Below are positions 6,467-11,692 of a stretch of 11,692 nucleotides of DNA, in pieces. Origin of the DNA: Ardenticatenia bacterium. Its GTDB lineage: Bacteria; Chloroflexota; Anaerolineae; Aggregatilineales; Aggregatilineaceae. Below the pieces are notes generated by a model. The model saw nothing but the letters and a program-made list of their open reading frames with translations, did no database searches and was not told the origin of the DNA. Both the position numbers and the translations under genes were made by a program. Each line of letters begins with the position of its first letter. The stretch's first letter is position 1. Location: NCBI GenBank assembly GCA_026984385.1, contig JALSSH010000224.1, positions 1 to 11,692 on the forward strand, given 5' to 3'.

Positions 6467-7863
6467 GACACAGAAGGGTCGGCGGCGGAAGTCTGCGCCT
6501 CCAATGCGCGACGTTGAGCAGCGGCCTGGCGCTGAATACGCCGTAAATAGTCGCCGTGTAGCGGATATTTCCACAAAAGCGCCAGCCCCACCAGCAACGC
6601 CAGCAACGGCAACACCGACGCAAACAAGCGAATCACCAAGATCACCACGTGGGGTTGGGTGGCGGCGTCCAAATTGGCGTTGTAACCGGCCCACGCCAAC
6701 GCTTCGTTGAGCAACAGCCCCGCCACCGCCGGCGGAAAGCGGAACACGAAGCCCAAAATACCCCGATACATCCCCTCGCGGCGCTGCCCCGTGCGCACAA
6801 AGTCCTCGTCCACCACCTCGGCAAAGAGCATATCCGGCCCCAGGATCAACCCGCCCACCGCCAACCCCAGCGCACCCAGCACAAGCGCCGTCGCGGTAAC
6901 GTCTGTGGTCACCAGCAAAGGCAACGCCAACACGCCCGCCGCCGCCATTGAAGTCATCATCGCGGAGCGCGTGCCGACCCGCCGCACTCCCCATTGCCAA
7001 CCCAAGATCGCCGCGCCGGAAGCGACAAAAAGCGCCAAAAGTAACTTGGAAAGTTGCGCATCGGCCAACCCAAGCACGTACTCGGCATAAAAGGGCATGG
7101 TCGCGCCGATGACCGCGATCAAAAAGCGGATCACGAAATTGACGCTCACCACAATCAAAAAAGCGCGGTTGGTAAAAACGATGCGCATCTGTTGCCGCCA
7201 AGAAGGTTGAGGCGGTTCGCCCACCGTCGAGCGCTCTTGAATGCCCAGCAGCGAAAGCAAATACATCACCGCCGAAGCCGTCCCCCACAACACCGCCAAC
7301 GCTCCCCAGCCCCACGTCCCGTAAACCGCAGGGGAAAGCGCCACCGCCAACCCGTTGCCCACCAGTGCCCCGATAAGTTGCCGCGCGCTCGCGCCGGTGG
7401 CGCGGTCGGCGGTGCTTTCGTACATTTCCGGAAAGAGCGCGTCTTGGTTCAGCGTGACGATGGATTGGAGCATGTCGTAGATGCTGATAATCACCAGGAA
7501 GTAGACCATCAAAGCGGTGGGGTTGCTCGCGTCAAAAGGAGGCAGCCACACCAACGCAAACGCCACCGCCGTCGGGATCGCAAGCGCGCCGATATAAAAG
7601 CGTCTGCGGCCCCAGCGTGTGCGGGTGCGGTCGGAAAGCCAACCCGCCACCGGATCGTTGACCGCGTTCCAAAAGCCGAACGCGAACCACCCCCGCCCTA
7701 CCCAACGCGGCGGCAACTTTTTTACGTCGGTGTAAAAGTAGAGGATATAGTTGTTGAACGTCCAATACGTGAGCATACCGGCGGCGTTTGCCAGCGCGTA
7801 TAGCAACGTGCGCCAAAGCGGAACTTGCCGCTCCGACGCGCTGCGGTGATGGAATGTGCTCAA
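6448..7863 (-). CDS. GPH-family (MelB-like, MFS) cation-coupled symporter
   Basis: The glycoside-pentoside-hexuronide family imports sugars or related solutes across the inner membrane with Na+ or H+. The 471-residue product has the family length and about twelve hydrophobic segments. It carries the signature FGFWNAVNDPVAGWLSD (62-78), RTRTRWGRRR (79-88), and the central-loop/second-half motif DEDFVRTGQRREGMYRG (352-368). Against MelB, the Asp55, Asp59 and Asp124 cation-site positions appear as N66, D70 and D130 (IYDML), so one acid is replaced. The C-terminus is a charged Arg/Ala/Gln-rich tail. The start is TTG at 7863, with AGGGG (7876-7872) 8 bases before it on the - strand; the next in-frame Met is residue 30, inside the first helix. 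The gene lies 35 bases after the four-PPC protein and is probably last in that operon. Family is confident, substrate unknown. Confidence 0.9.
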   Translation of the reverse strand: MSTFHHRSASERQVPLWRTLLYALANAAGMLTYWTFNNYILYFYTDVKKLPPRWVGRGWFAFGFWNAVNDPVAGWLSDRTRTRWGRRRFYIGALAIPTAVAFALVWLPPFDASNPTALMVYFLVIISIYDMLQSIVTLNQDALFPEMYESTADRATGASARQLIGALVGNGLAVALSPAVYGTWGWGALAVLWGTASAVMYLLSLLGIQERSTVGEPPQPSWRQQMRIVFTNRAFLIVVSVNFVIRFLIAVIGATMPFYAEYVLGLADAQLSKLLLALFVASGAAILGWQWGVRRVGTRSAMMTSMAAAGVLALPLLVTTDVTATALVLGALGLAVGGLILGPDMLFAEVVDEDFVRTGQRREGMYRGILGFVFRFPPAVAGLLLNEALAWAGYNANLDAATQPHVVILVIRLFASVLPLLALLVGLALLWKYPLHGDYLRRIQRQAAAQRRALEAQTSAADPSVSKKRRA

Positions 7864-7898
7864 GGCAGTTGCCCCTAGGTGTTGCGCGGCGGCTCGGC

Positions 7899-9404
7899 TC
7901 AGCCCCCGCTGTGCAGCAGCTCCAAAGTCAGCAGATAGGCGCCGGAGGTGGTGCCAAGCTCTTGCTCATAACGCGAAGCGACCACGATATACATGCCATC
8001 GCGCGGCAACGTGAAGCGCTGGATCAGCGCGTTTTTGTCTCCGCCGCCGTCGTCGTCGAAGGCGATCTGCTTACGCTCGCCGTCATAAAGCGTCACCAGC
8101 GCGTCCAGATCGCCGGAGGCGCGCTCCATGCGCACGCGGATCACGTCCCCCGTGTTGCCGAGGAAAACGTATTCCTCCGAGACGTTCTGGTCATCAATCA
8201 AGCCGCTGACCGTCGCCCCGTAGGTAATCTCCAACGCGCGCCCGCCGCCGATGCCCGGGCGCCCGTTCAGCGTCAGTGCAAAGCGCCCGTGCGTTTGTCC
8301 ACTCGCGCCGCCGCTGCGCGTCGCCACCAGGTAATATGTGCCGCTGGCGGGCAATGTGAAGGCGGCAATGCGCGCGTCGCGCCCCTCTCCGCCGTCGTCG
8401 TTCTGCATCAACGTAAGCAAGTTGGCGTCGGCCAGTTGCAAAAGCGGGTCGAGATTGCCCTCCACCCTGGCAAGCGAGGCGGTGATTACGTCGCCGCGCT
8501 GTCCCTGAAACCAAAAGTAGCGCGCGGGCACGTCGTCGTCGATCTCGCCCTCCAGCGTCTGGCCGTAGTCTATCAAACGCGCGTCCTCCACCGAGCCGCC
8601 GAGCGTCTCTGTCGGCACAAGCTCCACGCTCAAAACGTAGCTGCCCTCGGTGTCGCCTGCCTCACGCCCAAAGCGCGTCGCCACCACCAGATAGACGCCG
8701 CTTTCCAACGCGGTATAGTGCCGCACCGCCGCGTCCAGCGTGCCTTCGGCCAGAGGATCGTCGTCGTTGGAGGCGAGCACCACACCGTCCACAGTGGCGA
8801 TGTCCACCTGTGGGTCGAGGTCGCCGGAGGTGCGGCGCATCACCACGTCGAAAACATCGCCACGTTCTGCGCGCAAAAAGTAGAAGACCAGCGGCTGCTC
8901 CTGCGTCACGCGCCCGACTACGCTCTCATCGTAGCGCAACACGCTATCGGTTTCCGTGCCCGTGCCCACCCGCTCCAGCAGCAACGCATACTCGCCGGAC
9001 GTGGCGCCAAGCTCTTGCCCAAAGCGCGTAGCGATCACAAAATAGCGCCCGTCTGCAGGCAAGCGCTTAAAGCGGATTTGGGCGTCCGCCCCCGTGCCGT
9101 CGTCATCACTCAAGGCCAGGATCGCGCCGTGTTCGTCGGTCAACAGAAGGAAGGGGTCCAGATCGCCGCTGAGGCGCGCCATGCTCAGCGAGATCACGTC
9201 GTTGGCTTGCGCGCTGAAGCCATAGACGCGGCGGAAGTTGGCGTCGTCCAACGTGTCGGTTACGGTTTCACCGAACAAGAGCTGTCCACCGCCGGCCTGT
9301 CGCCCGACGTCGGCCAAAGTGAAAGGCGCGCGCCCCAGCAAAGCCGCGATCAGCGCCACCCACCCCGCCCAGGCCGCGCAACGCCGCCACGTTCTCCCGT
9401 GCAT
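7899..9404 (-). CDS. Secreted protein with four tandem PPC domains
   Basis: PPC (bacterial pre-peptidase C-terminal) domains are about 100-residue extracellular beta-sandwiches, usually appended to secreted peptidases. Here the 501 residues are an N-terminal signal peptide (basic MHGRTWRR, hydrophobic core about 11-28, likely cleavage near A31) and four domains at about 44-145, 158-262, 280-379 and 395-497. Each repeats the plan YG-T-x-G-x-I/V, GDVI/F, SGDLDP-like, NDD/DDD-rich turn, LP-DG-Y-IVATR, then G-Y-L-L-LE. The clusters DDDGTG, NDDDP, NDDGGE and DDDGGG are candidate calcium or turn sites. No catalytic domain, anchor motif or C-terminal membrane helix is seen, so it is probably periplasmic or released. 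Its ATG lies 2 bases after the stop of the upstream PPC gene, with only a weak GAGAAGA 6 bases ahead, which suggests translational coupling. The function, perhaps ligand or surface binding, is inferred. Confidence 0.9.
   Translation of the reverse strand: MHGRTWRRCAAWAGWVALIAALLGRAPFTLADVGRQAGGGQLLFGETVTDTLDDANFRRVYGFSAQANDVISLSMARLSGDLDPFLLLTDEHGAILALSDDDGTGADAQIRFKRLPADGRYFVIATRFGQELGATSGEYALLLERVGTGTETDSVLRYDESVVGRVTQEQPLVFYFLRAERGDVFDVVMRRTSGDLDPQVDIATVDGVVLASNDDDPLAEGTLDAAVRHYTALESGVYLVVATRFGREAGDTEGSYVLSVELVPTETLGGSVEDARLIDYGQTLEGEIDDDVPARYFWFQGQRGDVITASLARVEGNLDPLLQLADANLLTLMQNDDGGEGRDARIAAFTLPASGTYYLVATRSGGASGQTHGRFALTLNGRPGIGGGRALEITYGATVSGLIDDQNVSEEYVFLGNTGDVIRVRMERASGDLDALVTLYDGERKQIAFDDDGGGDKNALIQRFTLPRDGMYIVVASRYEQELGTTSGAYLLTLELLHSGG
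7914..9275 (-). repeat. Four tandem PPC-domain coding repeats
   Basis: Four units of about 300-315 bases encode residues 44-145, 158-262, 280-379 and 395-497 of the secreted protein. They are clearly related in protein motifs but diverged in DNA, so the array looks old rather than freshly amplified. Short linkers of 12-18 residues separate the units. Confidence 0.8.
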
Positions 9405-9406
9405 CG

Positions 9407-11692
9407 CTATTCTTCTCGGGTCAGCGTGAGGCTAAATGTGCCGTAGGTATGCTCGCTTTCCAGGCCGTAGCGATTGATCGCCACCAAATATTTGCCCGAC
9501 TGTGGCAACACCACGCGACTGAGCAGCGGCGCATATGTGCCACCAACGGGGCTGTCGTCGTTGCTGGCGATCTCCACCCAGCCGTCGCCTTCTGCGCGGT
9601 AAAGGTGCAGCACCGAGTCCAGGTTGCCGCTCAGGTGCTCTACCTCAATCGTGACCACATCGCCCGCCTGCCCCTCAAAGACGTAAAAGAGCAGATATTG
9701 GTCGTCGTTTAGCTCGCCGACCACCGTTTGGCCGTAGCCCAGTGGCTCGACCATAGAGCTTACGCCTGTGACGGCGTTTTCGTCCACCAACTCCAACATC
9801 AGCCGATAGCGTCCGCTGGTAGGGGGAGCGTCCGGCCCCACATAACGCGAGGCGATGATCGTGTACTCGCCGTCGGCGGGCAGGTCAACCACAATTTGCG
9901 AATCGCGAATTTGCCCGGGGTCAATGTCATCGTTAGCGTCCACCGTCGCGCCGTCGGCATCTTGCAGCTCCAAGTAGCAATCCAGCTCCGAGCCGGGCGT
10001 CGCCTCCATCGTGATCCGCACACGCTGATCGGCCAAGCCGTTGAACGTGTAAATTTGGCTGACGTGCTCGTCGTCAATCACGCCGTTGACTACGTCGCCG
10101 TAAGCAATGGCGCGCGGACCTTGCGGCACATCTTGCGGCACGGCCTCGCCGACGGTGTAGGTCAGGGCGAGCGTGTACGTCCCACCGGGCGGCACAATCG
10201 GCCCCACGCGCGGCGCAATCAGCACGCCGTAATCACCCGCCTTCGGGATGGTGACCGCGCTCAACGCACCCATGCCGCTGGAGACCAACTCGCTCAAATT
10301 CTGGTCGGCCAAAACAAGCATCACGCCGTCGCCCGCGTCCGACGTGGCGGTGAGGTCTACCGTGTCGCCCGCGTCCGCGTAGAAGGTGTACAAGCGCGCG
10401 CCGCCCTCAAACGTGCCCTGAACGGGCACGTCCGGCGGCAACGCTTCCGTGCTGAGCCGTCCCAACGGGGAGGTATTCTCCGGCTGTTGTAGCTCGGCGG
10501 GTGCTTGCCCGCCCGGGCCTTCCAACGTCAGCGTGTAGGGACCGGCGGACGTGCCCGTCTCCTGCTCAAAGCGCGTGGCGACAATGGCGTAGTAGGCCGT
10601 CTTGGGCAAGGTGTACTCGATGCGTGCGTCGCGCTCTTGCCCCTCCACGATGTCGTCGTTTTCCACCAAGGGGATGCGCCCGTCGTCCAGCAAAATCAGT
10701 AGTGGGTCCAACCCGTTGGGTTGGTCGGCGTTGAGGCTGCGCATTTCTATGGTGATAGGGTCGCCTTCGTGCCCCAAGAAAACATAAAAATCCATGTAGC
10801 GGGCGTTGGAAAGCTCACCCTCGACCGTCTCGCCGTAGGTGATCGGGGTCAGCGTGACGTATTCGGGCGGCAAGGTCGGCTCCGGCGTGAGGGTAATTTG
10901 CGGGGACGGCGCGTCGGATTGAAGCATGAGCACATAGCTTCCGCTGCTCGTGCCCTGCATCTGCCCCAAGCGCGTCGCCACGATCAGATACGCGCCATCA
11001 TAGGGCAAGGTGTAAACCAAACGCGCATCGCCGTTTCCGCCGCCGCTGTCGTTGTCTTCAAAGAGCAATTGGCCGTCTGCGTCTAACAGGTACAAATAGC
11101 TGTTGAGGTCGCCTCCGGCGCGGCTCATAGTGACCGTGATCGTATCGCCCGCCGAGCCGTAAAAGCGATAGGTGACAGCGGAGATCGTGTCGTCCACGTT
11201 GCCGGAGACCGTCTCCCCATAGCTCAGCGGCAAATAGTTCCCCTCGGTGGCGGGATTCGGAGCGCGGTCAAACGTGAAGCTGTACGCGCCGCCATCACCG
11301 GCAGGGTCAGGTAACGCTACAGCCAAAAAGTAAATGCCGTCTTGCGGCAAGCTGGCGTGCAACTCCACGCCCTGCCCCGAACGCCCCAGCTCCTGGAACG
11401 CTCCATCGTAGAGTGCGTAGAGTGGTTGAAAACTCCCGGCCATCTCCGGCGTGAAGACGACTTGCTCGCCGCCTTCTGCTTCGAACCAATACCAGCGTAG
11501 CGCCACTTGCTGCGAAAGTGTATCACGCACCGCGCCCCCCGCTTCCAACATCACCAGGCGCACGCGGTCCCCCTGGATAGCGGGCGTCTCAGGGATAGAC
11601 GGCGTGGAGGTGATGGCAGGTTGCGGCGGCCCGTCAACTGCCGCCGTGAGATTGAGCGTAAACGTGCCGCCCTCTTCCGGTGGCACTCCGCC
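9407..11692 (-). CDS. Large PPC-repeat extracellular protein, N-terminus beyond the window
   Basis: The gene is open through the right edge, so the N-terminus is missing; at least 761 residues are visible. Numbering from the GTG codon at 11686, the first residues GTFTLNLT are the last strand of a further domain. A Thr/Pro linker (15-37) follows, then six PPC-like units at about 38-140, 154-256, 282-389, 415-510, 527-633 and 649-757. Another Thr/Pro linker (257-281) sits before unit 3. Units 2, 3, 5 and 6 keep YG-T-V-x-G, the NDD-type turn and ATR/ASR-type strands. Units 1 and 4 are degenerate and lack the NDD turn. No peptidase motif, sorting signal or C-terminal membrane helix is visible; the product ends TREE. 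The TAG stop is 2 bases before the ATG of the four-PPC gene, so the two are almost certainly co-transcribed. What the missing N-terminus carries decides its function. Confidence 0.87.
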   Translation of the reverse strand, partial: GGVPPEEGGTFTLNLTAAVDGPPQPAITSTPSIPETPAIQGDRVRLVMLEAGGAVRDTLSQQVALRWYWFEAEGGEQVVFTPEMAGSFQPLYALYDGAFQELGRSGQGVELHASLPQDGIYFLAVALPDPAGDGGAYSFTFDRAPNPATEGNYLPLSYGETVSGNVDDTISAVTYRFYGSAGDTITVTMSRAGGDLNSYLYLLDADGQLLFEDNDSGGGNGDARLVYTLPYDGAYLIVATRLGQMQGTSSGSYVLMLQSDAPSPQITLTPEPTLPPEYVTLTPITYGETVEGELSNARYMDFYVFLGHEGDPITIEMRSLNADQPNGLDPLLILLDDGRIPLVENDDIVEGQERDARIEYTLPKTAYYAIVATRFEQETGTSAGPYTLTLEGPGGQAPAELQQPENTSPLGRLSTEALPPDVPVQGTFEGGARLYTFYADAGDTVDLTATSDAGDGVMLVLADQNLSELVSSGMGALSAVTIPKAGDYGVLIAPRVGPIVPPGGTYTLALTYTVGEAVPQDVPQGPRAIAYGDVVNGVIDDEHVSQIYTFNGLADQRVRITMEATPGSELDCYLELQDADGATVDANDDIDPGQIRDSQIVVDLPADGEYTIIASRYVGPDAPPTSGRYRLMLELVDENAVTGVSSMVEPLGYGQTVVGELNDDQYLLFYVFEGQAGDVVTIEVEHLSGNLDSVLHLYRAEGDGWVEIASNDDSPVGGTYAPLLSRVVLPQSGKYLVAINRYGLESEHTYGTFSLTLTREE
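9416..11575 (-). repeat. Six tandem PPC-like coding repeats, two of them degenerate
   Basis: Six units of about 300-330 bases follow each other in the partial protein. The first (about 11575-11267) and fourth (about 10444-10157) have lost the acidic NDD turn and the YG-T-V entry motif, while the other four keep both. A seventh unit is cut by the window edge. Confidence 0.75.

Noticed and set aside
6317..7315. A 332-codon - strand open frame inside the transporter gene
   Set aside because: It is a shifted frame of the GPH transporter, rich in Gly and Arg, and lacks the family motifs found in the other frame.
7054..7803. A 249-codon + strand open frame opposite the transporter
   Set aside because: The product is Arg/His-rich with no domain, and the transporter reading on the - strand is well supported.
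7788..9446. A 552-codon open frame on the + strand opposite the four-PPC gene
   Set aside because: It is codon-aligned with the real gene on the other strand, where a stop needs a TTA, CTA or TCA codon in the sense gene. These are rare in this GC-rich code use. The translation has no domain, low-complexity Arg/His/Gln content, and runs through the transporter start.
9728..10492. A 254-codon + strand open frame opposite the large PPC gene
   Set aside because: Same codon-aligned shadow effect; the - strand frame has coherent PPC repeats throughout.
7914..11575. CRISPR or satellite-type repeat suggested by recurring short motifs
   Set aside because: The repeats are protein-coding PPC units about 300 bases long with diverged DNA, not short identical repeats with spacers.

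Overview
The window looks like chromosomal DNA from a GC-rich bacterium. My best guess is a member of the Chloroflexota (Anaerolineae/Caldilineae type). That rests on style only: tandem secreted PPC-domain proteins with Thr/Pro linkers, a C-rich intergenic repeat at the left edge, and a Gram-positive-type LexA box. I ran no database search. No tRNA, rRNA, CRISPR array, transposase or phage gene is visible.

Left third (1-4081, + strand): three housekeeping genes. uvrB (177-2234) is nucleotide excision repair helicase subunit B. A dGTPase-like HD phosphohydrolase (2340-3497) acts on nucleotide pools. greA (3561-4034) rescues backtracked RNA polymerase. uvrB has an extended -10 promoter with a perfect GAAC-N4-GTTC palindrome at the expected transcription start, which suggests direct SOS (LexA) control. 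A second TATAAT box and a small inverted repeat precede the dGTPase gene. A strong intrinsic terminator closes greA.

Middle (4121-6451): an unrecognised two-helix membrane protein on the - strand (4121-5260) is divergent from a SRPBCC-fold protein (5480-6127) and a small PspC-domain membrane protein (6191-6451). Plausible sigma70-type promoters for both directions lie in the 219-base gap between the two start codons. The PspC gene meets the next gene tail to tail, and the two stop codons overlap inside the loop of one terminator hairpin.

Right half (6448-11692, - strand): what looks like one operon, read from the right edge leftward. First is a large PPC-repeat protein cut by the window edge (9407->11692). 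Next, 2 bases after its stop, is a secreted four-PPC-domain protein (7899-9404). Last, 35 bases on, is a MelB-like GPH-family transporter with a TTG start (6448-7863). The first two look like extracytoplasmic beta-sandwich repeat proteins without a catalytic domain. The third is an inner-membrane symporter that keeps two of the three acidic cation-site residues known from MelB. A surface-binding plus uptake role is an inference.

No clearly new multi-gene system is proven here. The best leads are the LexA box on uvrB, the stand-alone PPC array next to the transporter, the unrecognised membrane protein, and the shared stop-codon/terminator hairpin.
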